Shown: positions 1 to 12,700 of the stretch, one piece after another
Position numbering within the stretch: position 1 is the stretch's first letter
Layout: every line of letters begins with the position of its first letter
Assembly: GCF_954871325.1 (NCBI RefSeq)
Contig: NC_088776.1
Span: forward strand, 12,648,052-12,712,051
From: Gordionus sp. m RMFG-2023
Lineage: Eukaryota; Nematomorpha; Gordioida; Chordodea; Parachordodidae
Direction of reading: 5' to 3'
DNA length: 64,000 bases
Position numbers and translations under genes: made by a program
The notes under the pieces: model-generated
The model's input: the letters and a program-made list of their open reading frames with translations, nothing else
What the model was told of the DNA's origin: nothing
The model's database searches: none

Positions 1-3000
1 TTTAAAAATTTTGGGGCCCAAAATTAAGTCGCTAAATCCCATAAAATGTTATATCAATAAAACCAGTTATTTTTAAAAAAATTTCCACTTGGAGAAAGAT
101 GGCATTACTAATTTTAAAATTTATTCCCAAAGGGTTCATAATACTGTTCCATTATTCAAATCTTTTTACCCTTAAAATTTATAACATTTTTAAAGCGCCC
201 TCTTGCGATAAAAAGTTATAGCCAAATATAACAACCGTATTTTCAATATAAATTTATAATAAAATATTTATTCAATAAAAATACCTCTATTTTTATCAAA
301 TTTATTAACTGCATAAACCAATATGAAGGGCCCTTTTTGTCTTCCATTTTTTTAAAAAATTTCCCCAATAATAAAAAAAATCTCTTCCAAATCTATATTC
401 CAATTTGTCCATGTCATATACATGTGAACATATCTATTCAAAACGGTTAAATTCCCATTTTTCTATCTCAAATACTATGATGTTTTTTCTTCTATCTCCT
501 ATTTCTGTGATGTATGAAAAATAAAATCAGCGAATAATGATTATAATTTTTTTAATCAATTTTAGAACCTGGACTTAAAAAGTTGATGAGTTTGGAACTT
601 GTACTAAAAATAAAAATGGTTTCCTGAATATTTTTAAAAAGTGATTTTAGTCATAAAATTTTGAAAAAGCGGGCTCTGTTCCCGGTTCAAAATCCTGGTT
701 TAGATTCCAGACTGTTAAAATTATCAAAAAAAAATTTAAACAGTAAAATACACCCTCAAAAATGATTAACGCAACTTGCAATTTGTTAGATTTTTGGAAA
801 TTATAAAACGGGTTCCGGTTCTGGTGGAGACGGACATTCGATCCGTCAAAACTCAATCTCATAAAAAATGATATAAATGTTCATAGTTCCATACTATTTA
901 ATTCGATAGGATTATTTACGGATTGGATATCCGTTTCTATTATGAAAGAAGCTCAAAGAGAGTTCCACTTTCTGAGGGGTCTGGTTTCAAAATTTGGAAT
1001 TTTTTGCTTTTGAAATTCGATTTAAGTTAATTTTTCTTCGTTTTGTTTCATTTAATTTTTTTTAAAACTAAAATATTTTTTCGTTTAATTTTTTTTTAAA
1101 AAATGAGTATGTCGCCGAAACATGAAAAGGAAATTTGTATTTTTTTATTTTTAAACAGAATAAAGTGTGTCACTTTTTTTACTTAATTTTTTATATTCAC
1201 TTTATAGTTTGAAATTTTTCGGGTTGAGAAGATTATTTGTTGCATCTTAAAAATACGACGATATTATTTATTGATAAAACAGTTAATTTTTGTGATTTTT
1301 TTAAAAAAAATTTGTTTTTACCGTACTGTTATTCGATATAATAGTATTATTTTTTTGTGCTTTAAGATTTTAATCTTTTATTCGGCATAGTTAAATGTAA
1401 TTTATAAATTATTCAATATAATAATTTTTCTTAATTTTATATTATAGATTATATTCTGAAAAAGGAAATTTTTTTAAAAAAATTAGTTTTTAAAAATTCT
1501 ATTATTATTTTTGAACTATACACATTTATTTTTAATTTAGATTTATTTATACTTCTTTATTTAAATCTTTGGGATGTCTAAATAGGCATCATATAAAAAC
1601 CAAGGATGCATTGAACTCCTCTTTTTTTTAACCTATACTAACAAAATAGATGATGATACCAAAAAAATGATGTAGATTATTTATATTTATTTATTTAGTT
1701 ATAATTAATTAATTAAATTTAAAGTAAAGTAAAGAAATTTGCTTTAAAATATATATGATTTTTTTTATCTTAATGTTTGTAGGCTGGTGTTGTTAAAACG
1801 CCATGAGCCGAGGTTGAAAAAATCACCCAGATTTTAGGTCGTGGTCTTTTTTCATCTTTGACCCCAGGAAATTTGGGTTAGCTCTGTTCGAGCCGACTCG
1901 GCTAACCCGTTTAACAAGACTAAGACTAATATATATTTTTTAAAATTTATAAAGGTTAATTATTTTCGAATATCAGCCACTAGTCTGTTTTAAAAAATGT
2001 ATCTTCCCTAATACTGAGCAATACTGTGAGTATCGGTCTGAAAAATTTACATAAAACTGGCATATATGCCAATCTAGTTATTATCTTACGAATTCTAGTT
2101 TTTTAAAAGGGAGGGGGTTTGAGAATCAATTAGCTGCTATGAAAATTATTATGTATTTTGGGAAGCGAAAGTTTGGTAGTTTTAAAAATTTTAAACATTC
2201 CTTCTCACGTTAAATTTTTTAAAGACAATATATTATGGATTTTCTCTTTTGTATAAAAGTAAGTTTAATTACATTTTCTTCCCCGTACATTCATTAAACC
2301 TCTCCCCATTTTTTTTATCTTCAACAAAAGATCGAAGAATATAAGCAAATTTTTATTATAACATAAATTCCCAGGGGCGCCTGCCCTCCTCTCCCTCACA
2401 AAAAACATTTTCAAAATCCTGACAAAATTTGGATTGTTTATTTACTCCTAAACTTTAAAATCTTAGAGTTTTATAACTTATTATATATGAAGGAATGGGT
2501 TATGTAAAATGGATATCGAAATTGTGACTGTATTATCCGTTTCATGTATTATACTAAGGGATTCTATAGGAATCGCATTTCAAAATTATGAAGTGGATCA
2601 TTAAATATTTATATATTTTAAAAATTCTAGATGGTATTATTTTTTTTACATTGCCTAATTTGGAATATATTCTATCAATATTATAGTGTTTACGGGAAAA
2701 TAGTAAACAGGGTTGCCAAGTCAAAATTTTAAAATTGAGGGAGAATTCCCCCCCCCCCTTTATTCACATATAGTTGTTATATTTATAAAAATAAACAGTA
2801 TTTTATTCATCATAGTGCTACCAAATTAAGGCGTTTTTTGCGCTTTATTTCTAATGATATATCGTGTAGTCTAGGTCGATTTTTAAAAACGGTCCTGTTT
2901 TCGCTTAAATAATATTATTTAAGTCTCAAGATTTGGCAAATAGAGTTCAAAACCTTTCTGCCACCTATAAAATCTCCAGGCTTACATAATATTATTTTGG

Positions 3001-3768
3001 TTAAAATCTCAATCTGGCCGTTTTTAAAAATCGGGCTCAACAACACTACTTTTGTGGAAATTGCCAAACCTTTTTTACTTTTTATAATATTTAAAAAAAT
3101 TTTTTTTAACATGTGTTTTATTTATTATAGAAAAGTAAATCCATTATTTACATGATTTTTTATTGTCTAAATAAATTATTTAGTGAGACCAAAATTTATA
3201 AAATAGAATCTTTATTTCTAAATTTGTTTCTTAAACGATATTTAAAATCATCAATATTGGAGAAATTCCCTGTCTTACAAATTAAATGTGACACCATTTA
3301 TAATTTATTATACAAGGCAAGCCCACCCCCCTCCCCACCTTCCAGGAAAAAATGTTGTATTCGTCTGTCCTGTTATTGATTAAAACATATTTATCATTAT
3401 AATTTAAAAACTAGCTCCAAATAAAAAGTAGGGGGGTTCTGAAATTTCTTCATTTTAAAATTCATCTATTTACTTATTTGTCACTTTATATTTATTTATT
3501 AAATAAAAATTAAACAAATACTGATTATAAAAATTATTATATATTTCATTTAATAATGCTAAAAATTTTAATGTTGAAGAGATTTTTATGAGAAATCATG
3601 GTAGTTATAAGTGTAGATTCTCTCGCTGATGGAGAAGACCTAGCAACCCTGTTAGCGAACCTTTTAAATCATAGTTATAGTTTTTTATCGTTTTGCCCTT
3701 TAATTATATGATCAAAATTGTATATAATATATTTTTTTATTTATAAACAAAATATTAATTTTTATTAG
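1..3768. other. non-coding flank upstream of first recognised katanin exon
   Basis: Very AT-rich sequence with no exon I can support on either strand. The short open frames here have no family motif. The missing first WD40 blade of katanin p80 (expected to carry a GGDD-like turn followed by a VNLW-like strand) should lie here or before the window, but I did not find it. Recognisable contents are a probable short relic at 1786-1916 with ends resembling the common MITE, and a truncated MITE copy at about 2868-3048. Confidence 0.5.
2868..3048. mobile_element. hAT-type MITE, common family, left end decayed
   Basis: The right end reads CAACAACACTA, and the arms carry the family pair CGATTTTTAAAAACGG and CCGTTTTTAAAAATCGG as inverted repeats. 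The core contains the family words for 'gagatttggcaaatag' and 'aatctccaggctt'. The left terminus is no longer recognisable, so no target duplication can be read. Confidence 0.6.
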
Positions 3769-6700
3769 ACATTAAATCAAAATGGCTCTCTCGTTAACGC
3801 TTTGCGATTCGGACACGCTGACGAATTGATATTAACCGGTTGTCTCAAAGGTTTTGTCAACGTATGGGATCTTCATCCCATACAAAGTATATAGGATTTA
3901 AAATATTTTTTTTGTTGTATATTTATTTAAATTTGAACTTTATTAAATTTTTTTTTAAATGTTATCTAATATGGGTTCTAATATACAGGCCCCACAACCA
4001 GAAATTTTCTACGGGGGAGGGGGATAATTTTTTTTTAAATTAAAATTAATTTTTTTTTAGAACATTAAAAATTTATTCGAACTAATCAATATATATATAA
4101 TAACCAATCATATTAAAAATGCCAATTTTGAACACAAATAATAAAATATTTAAGAATGAATATAATATTGCTAAAAGATATTATAGATATCAGCGATATA
4201 TACAAGTAAAATATAGAATTCAAAGACCTGCAGAAGAACCCATTGCACGGCAAGGTCCGGATTTGAAAAAATATTTCGGCCCAGGTGTTTAAATTTTTTC
4301 TACGCCTTGGTTTTTTTTAAGAATAAAATATACCTACTCGGAATTTTGCGGATCGTTTTTTAGCAAATATGAAATCCATAATATAGTAAAATGGTAATAG
4401 GAAATATGATAAGTGAAAGAATGTGATAATTTTTAAATATATTTAATTTATATATATAATAATAACGATATACAATATTCGGCACGTTCCGTGTATTTTT
4501 TAAATACAATTTTAAGCCAGGCTTGACTCTAAATTAAAAGAAAATGTTAGAGCCGGATGTGGTTTATTTAAAATAAATTTATGGTTCACGGGCCGACCTT
4601 GCAGGTCTTTGATAGAATTAAACATATGGAAAAGTTAATTAAAATATCGTTAGTGAGCAATGCTTCTATTATGTTTCTTGCAGGATTGTCTATAATTAAT
4701 TATTCATAGATTTAAATTTTGAAATGGATAGACCTCCAGATATATTTATCCTCTGAGTAAAATTTAACTAAATATTAAATTTTTTCAATATCTAGATTTA
4801 ACATGTCCTCAGAAGGATTTATAGGTAATTATATTTTAAATTGGATAGAGGCATTTGATGAATCACAAATCGTTCATTGATTAGAGTAAAACTATATCCA
4901 AAAGTGGAATAACAACGGTTAATTTATAGTAATCCCCATCGAGGGAATGTTAATATTGGATTTGGAACCTTTTGTTTGTCTAGATGCAAGTCGAGGATTG
5001 CTAATCTCAAAATCATATAATGTCTCTTTGGACTCAACTATCACATTAATCTCGTGAAAAGGACGTTATCATCTATTCGCGATTCTCATAACTCCATATC
5101 ATTTTTTTGAAAAAAATGCATAAAATTGTGGTTTAATTAAATAATTTTTTAATAAATCCTAATGCAAAAAAAATCGGCTGTTGTATTAAATCTAATAATG
5201 TGCAGATAAAATATTTCATTCAGATCATTCTAATATTTCTCCAAGGGCATTCAAAATAGGCTCTTCTAGATCCAAAAATGCAGTAACAGCTTGATGTCGA
5301 AGGTTCCATCTTGTCGTTCTTTTTGTAGTTTTTTTCTTGTCGCACATTCTCGGAAATAATTCTATTCAGCAAATTCCCTCTCCTTGGATAACTGAACATT
5401 TTAAACACTGTAGAAATGTTGCATAATCATAGTTTAAATTAAATGGTAATTTTTGGTATATAAAATTATCTTGTATCCATCAATGTTTAAGGTTTAAAAA
5501 AATGTAAGGAAATATATTTGTGGAGGGAAGAAATATTTTAATTAATTTAAAATTTTTGCTAAAATTTAAATATTTGAAATAGAAAATATTGCAATTCACA
5601 ATTCATGAAAATCTTTTATATTTTTTCAAAAAATTTTGCTACAGCCTGATGGCTACTTGCCTGCTAATATATAAATGGTGAATTTTTTTAAAATAAGTAA
5701 TAATTTTATATGATGGAACAATGATCATTCTCAAAATTCATATTTCTTAACAATTTATCCCCTTTTTTCTACCACGATGTTTAATTCTGAAGTATTATTA
5801 AACGATATAATACTAGTACATTAATGAAAACAAGCTGTGTGTGTATATGCTAAAAAAAAATTTTACAATAAAATATACAAAATTACACGAGTTGATAATT
5901 TACAAAATATATTAAAATACCCTTGTAATTTTTCAAAATGTATAGCTATCAGAACGTTTAACGATTGTAAATCATCTGTTACCAGTCTTGACATGAGCCT
6001 CTCTGGTCTGATATTAGCAAACGGGGCTTCCAATGGAAATATTAATGTAAATAATCTTTATATTTTCACGAGAAGCAAAAATCTAACTTCTCATTTAAAT
6101 TTTTGCATAAAAGTTGAGCTTATAATATTAAATAAATTAAGTAAACAAAATTAAACATAATATTAAATATGATAGGTATTACTTTTGAGGAAAATTAACT
6201 TTGTAAGATTATTTTAATATTAAACTTGTAAATCCTTACTTTAATCAGGCTTTATAAACTATAATTAGTTTAGATGCCGAAATCGACCAAAATATTTTTT
6301 ATGATAAATATTAATTTAACTCTAGCTCTCTCATGAAAACAATACTAGCCCACACCAGGCTTTAAAATAGAAAATCTGTTTTAAATAAATGAAATTCATT
6401 TTTATCTTTCCACTATTAATAATAAAACAAATGAATTGTATACAACAAAAGATGTATCATTAATTAATTATCGACCTAAAACTCACGCTTACAATTTTAG
6501 ATAATATGCAAAATATACTATAGCTTATATTATTCTCGTTTATTTTATTTTAATGTTTTCTATTCATATTTTTTAGGTATATGATATGCGTTCCGCCACC
6601 TGTATAACTGAATTAAAAGTAAAATTTATCTATCATCTATTATAATTATGAAAGATTGAGCTTTTTTAAACAGGCATACAACCATCTGAATACACTTTTT

Positions 6701-9700
6701 AATATTACTATATGCGACTTCTGTTCTGCTACATGCAACGCGGTCTTTAAATAGCCAAATACAGAAAGAAATAAGACATTTAAAGGGTAGTGATATTTAG
6801 CACACGATTTGATGATATATTCACAAAATTAATTTGGATATTTAGTCGCAAAATTTTATTGAACTATTTTTAATATATGTATTATCCTATATTTCTCTAA
6901 CCTTTTAACCCATCTCTTTTTCTTAGGATCCAAGAGATAGAAAAAATGGCCCCCAAAAAGCTTTCCGTGCACCTTTCGTAAAGGTCGAACTCTCTGAGAG
7001 AGGATGTTTTTTTATGAATAACGCTTGTAACTAAATATTCAAGATAATTTTTATAACGAAATCGACATGGATATATTGCTTCAACAGATTATGTGCTAAA
7101 TATTATTTTCCTCTTTTACAACATAAACCCAAGCATCGCCCATATATGTGTTATTAGTTAAATCAAGCATTTATATGAAAGTTTTTAAAATTTAACACTA
7201 AATTTTTGGAGCAAATAAAAATTGACTTGCTTTACTTAATTCCACTCAAAACACACGTATTGGCTATGGTTAGAGATAGAAATTGGAAAATTGGGAAAAA
7301 ACGGGAAAATTATAAAATATAATAGAATTATAATAAAATTCTTGTAAAAATAAGAATTGTTTTATATATAATAACATCATAATATAATTTGTTAAAAATT
7401 GCATTTTACATCAAAAATTGATTAAACAATATATATTCATTTGATATCAATGTCATTATCAATGGATATGTGAAGTTAAAGACCAGTCTGGTTGGGCCTG
7501 CGATAACATCAATAATATATAGGCCAGTCGATGGCTTGAAAAATATTAATCTTATATTTCCTTCTTATTTTTCCTTTTTTTAGCTTGATTGAGAATCACA
7601 ATTATAAAATTAATTATTAAAAATTAGGGAGGTGTGGAATATTTACTATTAATTTCTTATAATATTTTGTAAATGAATAGAATAAAATAGATAAACACCA
7701 TTAAATTTATCAAAGTTATTGGTATATATTTAAATTTTATGCAAAAATAGAAAATTAAATATTTTGAGTTGGGATTTTTATTTTATGTTTTTTTTTAAAA
7801 TTTGAGATAAGACGGGTTGGGACTGGCCTGTTTGAATTGTTTTTTTAAAAACTGGGTTGAAAATTGCACAGAGCCGTAGGTAATCTCGGGCCAAAAAAAT
7901 TCTATTTTACTGGTCTCTAATTAAAGTGGTTGGTACTACTCTTTGATTAAGTAGAATTCATTTAACATGAAATGAATTTATTTAAATTATATATAATCGA
8001 ATGTCTTATTATTTGGCTTATTAGTAGAAGCTTTGCTATCCCTGGCAATACATTCCCGGAAATGATTTAAGACATACTGCAAATGACATTTCTATCATTT
8101 TAGTAGGAGTCGGGAATGTGTATTTAAAAGATAGGTTCAATACTCACATACTGCTATTTTTTTATATTAATAACACTTTCTTTTAAGAAATGAGTCTCAA
8201 CAGTTTGATTTGCTTTCAGGACAATAAAATTTAAGTTAAATCTACTATACTTTTCGAAATGGTTTAATTATATTAATCAAGGATGTTTTAATAAATAAAA
8301 ATTTATAATAATGAAATTTTCAATATTTGAAAAGCAGTATAAACCACGTAATATATATGACATAATAAATACCCGACAGGATATATAGAATTTGTCAGAT
8401 TTCTATCATTATTTATTATTAATTGTTGCATATTAAAAAATATAAAATATGGGTAATTTTTCCCTGGAAAATAGAGAAAATTCTCTTCATTTACATCTCT
8501 AGCTATAGATGTTTACATTTATAAATTTGAGTGGATTTCTTTTATTTTAACCAAATTTGATAGGAATTGTCTTGATTGCATGTAGTAGCACGAAACATTA
8601 TTATATACCATACTATTATATTTATTTATTTTTGGAAATGGAAATGGAAATCGAAAACGTAGCATTATGATAAACGGATAAATTGCATTAGGTTTAGTCC
8701 AGATAATAAATGGCTAGCCACCGCTTCAGATGGCACATCAATCAAAGTAATGTATATTTTTAAAAATTATATATGTAAACGGATTTTGAAGTTTTTCCCC
8801 AGTTTGTTTTGAGATGTTTAATCATAGTGCTTATGAATTGGATTTTTGTCTTGCGTTTGTTTTTAAATAAGCATTAATCAGTTAATTTGTTTATTTAAGA
8901 GATATTTCGGTAGTAAAATAAAAAATTTATCAATTTGGGTGATACCGGTTGTAATATATTATTTAAAAAAAACAACGCAAGATGTTCAACTCATAAGCCC
9001 CTAGGAAATAAATTAGAATTAAGGTTGCCAATCTCCCAATGCATATTATAAAGGGGTAATTACTGTAAAACACAGTTATATAATTATATGAGAGCCAACA
9101 AAAAAAGCTAAAGAAGATTAGACTTTTTTTAAAAATATACATTCATTTTTACAGATTTGGGATTTATCGACTCGGAAGACGATATGCGAACTTAATGGAC
9201 ATACCTTACCTATTAATAAAATCGAGTTTCATCCTACCGATCTGATCCTAGCCTCTTCTAGTCTTGACAAGTTAGTTATAATGTGTTTGTTTATTTGGAA
9301 TTCAAATTTAATTTTAATTCTATTTGTTTGATATTTTGTTTCTCTTAGATTAAAATTTAGCCTATAATATATATTAAAGAAATGATTGCAACTTATCTTT
9401 TTAAAATATATGCAAATAGGACAATAAAGTTCTGGGATTTGGAAAAATTTGACTTAATAAATACAACTCCACCCGAAAAAACCGTTTACAAGTATACTAA
9501 TTAACAATTGAATAAATTAATCACTTTACACATTCTAATAATTCTACGTAGAGTTATAACCACTGTTTATTCTTTACACTGGTTGATTATTACAATGAAG
9601 CCTTCATACAGGCATCAACTCAGGACACTATTACTTTATATAATTAATTTAAAATTCTAACCAATTTATAATTTTTAAAAAAAATCAATGATATTTGCAA

Positions 9701-12700
9701 GCTCTATATTTTTTGACACTAACGGTCACTCTCTCCTCGCCTCTCATAGGAATGGACTAAGAATTTTAAATTCGGAACCATTGGATCATATCGATGAAAT
9801 CAAGGTTGATTGGGGAACTATTATCGACATGGCACTAGCTCAGCAACAATTAGTAAATAATCGGAATTAAAATAATTTAATGATTTTTTTTTATTTCAAC
9901 CCATTTTTTTTTTTGAAGGGACAAAAAATTTCAATTAATAATTTATAAAATATATTTATACTAAATATAAAAGGTCTCGCTAGCTCCTATGCCTATCATT
10001 TAGGCATGCTGAGCAGGCTTTTGCCCTTTCATTATTACGTAACTGTATAACATTCCAATTATATGAATAATGTTATACATTCTCAATAGATCGCCTCATC
10101 TTTTTCCGGCAAAATGGTGTCTACTTATGGAATTGATTTAAAAGTATGCATATTTAAAATATATTAATTTTCTTATACGATGCATATATATTTTGTTAAA
10201 ATATATTTGAAAACTAACCAAATATTTTTTGTAACACAAGAAATGCAAAACAACCTATCCAAAATCCATGAATAAAACACGAAATTTGAACGGTCTTGTC
10301 AACATGGAATTGCCACCCATATCATCCACGGATGGCTTAGTAAAGAAATACTCTACTCTAAAGACGAATATAAGACCGAAAATCCCCACAGGAATTATCA
10401 ATCCAGGGTGTGGAAACGATCCTTCTTCCACGGGTAGATTCATATTTTTGTTTACTTTTCTATTTTGGTTTCTGATATATGTTTTATATGATTTTTGATA
10501 AACAAATATTGGAATTAGATTCATTATTTTTTTGACCCGTGTAAATTTTATTTTCAAGTTTTAAGAAGTTTTTTTACATTTGATTTTATTTTTATATAAG
10601 ATTAGTGGTAGCCATTATTTTCGCCCTATATTCTTACCTTTTTAAAGTATAAAATGTTGGTTTTTGTTAGAATTAATTACCTTAGAACATGGTAAATAAT
10701 CTCGAATTTAAAGAATATACACAATAAGATAAATTATGATATAGCCTAGAATCAAGTTTATCATCCCAGAGCACCCAGATAATTTGAAGCTATTATTGAA
10801 AATTAGATTTTTTTAGAGTTATTATTTGTGGCTGGGTCTAAACTTACTTATTGTTCCTTCTCCTGTATTTTTTCTAATCTTTATTTTTAGTTTGATCATT
10901 GTTCATTTATCCCTTGTCATAAGAACATTTTCAGTTTTCTGGTGTATTTGCAACGTACGTTATTATTAAGAATTATATAACTTGACTATTCCTTCTTCAC
11001 TGCAATTACAACCTTTATATTTTTTGCACGGCATTATTTAGTGTTGGATGAACATTAACAAACGTCTTATTCCTTTAATTTTTAGCTTAGATATAAGGAT
11101 ATTCAAAAAAAAAACAAATCTGATTTTATGAAAGAATTTTTATTTTTTTAAAAAATATATTTTAGTATTATGTTTAAAAAAAAAATTTAACATCAGCGAT
11201 TACCAACGCCCTTCCTCGAGATATAAACGCTGAAAGTGGCCTCGACAAAAAGAGACAACTCTTGAAATACAGGCGTTCTATGTCCCATTTGCAAACTTTA
11301 GCTCAAGGAAACGAATGTTACGCCAAGAAGCAACAAATTGCAAATGTTGTTAATCCAAATTCTCTTCAGATATCGGCAATTAATAGTAATATTGGAAGAT
11401 TAACAAACTCTAAAGCTGGAGTAGGTGAGTTATTTTTTAATTTGCGTTAATTAATAATATCAAATATTAATATACTTTTAAAGTTTAATAGTGGATTCTA
11501 AATTTTATCGTGAAATTTTGTATATTAATTTTTACTACACACAATACTTCTTTTTAACCAGTAACAACTCCCGAGGAAGATTACAAGGATTACGACATTT
11601 CTGAAAAGGTGAAACGCTTAGCCGATATCGTCAAAAAAGGAGCGACAACATCTATTACCCGGCAATTCAATAATTCTACCTTTAATTTATCTCAATTATC
11701 ATCGCATAATGCACCTCTAAAATCGTTCAAAGATCGGCCTCGGTCTAACTACCTCAACTCTTCTACCTTAAACCTATCTCACGTATCTCATGATAAACCG
11801 TTTAAATCTTTTTTTAACCCCAATATCCTTATTAAAAAGGACCTTTCGATGGATAATATATCTTCCATCAACACGGGCGGTTCTAGTTTAATTTCTAAAC
11901 CTATAAAACCTTTAAAAGATCAAAATAATCTTATTAAAAAGGACATATCTATAGTCAATACAACAACGTCAATCAATACGAATTCTTTCAAACTACCATT
12001 AAAATCGTCAGTTCATTATGTAGCTAAACCAATTAAGACTACTACAATGTCTTACTTGGATAAAAGAAGGTATCATTCTTTCAAGGATGTGCATTGCAAA
12101 AGGAATGAGATGGGTTATAAGGAAAATGTGAAGGTGAACAAAAATAAGGTTTAAAACAATACAATTTAAATTTACGTTAATTTTTGATTTATTTGTTTTT
12201 ATATTAAATTATCATCACATCATTTATGATAATTCATTGGTAGACAATTGGAATTTAAAATAAAAATTTTATATTCACAAACCCAACATACCTGTTCAAA
12301 TATAAATTAAAAAAATGTCTAAAAAGCTCGAACAAGACTCGTCCTCCCCTTCCTCCCCTATTAACCTGACTGAAGATCTCTTATCAAGCTTGGCCGATAG
12401 CAAGGATCTACAAGCAATGGAAACAATTTTCAAACCCCGTAGTAAGGCTGTGCCCAGAACGCCTCCTATTCCTTCATCCCCATCCCACTCCATCAGAAAT
12501 GTATGTCAAAGCAATGTTAGTTCTCTCCCAATCAACAATAGTAATATCTTTCGTAATTCTTCTAGTGGTTATAATTTAACTACCACTTCGCTAACAACTA
12601 CTAGGCCAATGGTTATGATAAGACCCTCCACTTCGAAAGCCGTGTTTTCCGATAAAAGTAACGTTAATTTTCCATTCAATAACATTCTTCAACTAGATAA

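Larger units (their letters stand above)
3769..10143 (+). other. KATNB1: WD40 propeller exons of katanin p80
   Basis: Eight exons encode about 246 residues collinear with blades 2 to 7 of human p80 as I remember it. Conserved turns appear in order: NVWDLHP (3862-3882), VYDMRS (6577-6594), RFSPDNKWLATASD (from 8690), IWDLST and GHTLPINKIEFHP (9155-9245), IKFWDLEKF (from 9424), SIFFDTNG and WGTIIDMALAQQQL (9702-9852), and FSGKMVSTYGIDLK (10090-10143). The introns range from about 100 nt to 2.06 kb and carry transposon relics. Confidence 0.92.

Noticed and set aside
5837-6154. 105-codon ORF on the plus strand
   Set aside because: It is the katanin exon 5946-6046 read through into both introns; only the exon part is coding.
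10255-10557. 100-codon ORF on the minus strand
   Set aside because: Antisense shadow of the katanin exon 10241-10433, with no family motif.
12296-12493. 65-codon ORF on the minus strand
   Set aside because: Antisense shadow of the katanin linker exon 12327-12971.
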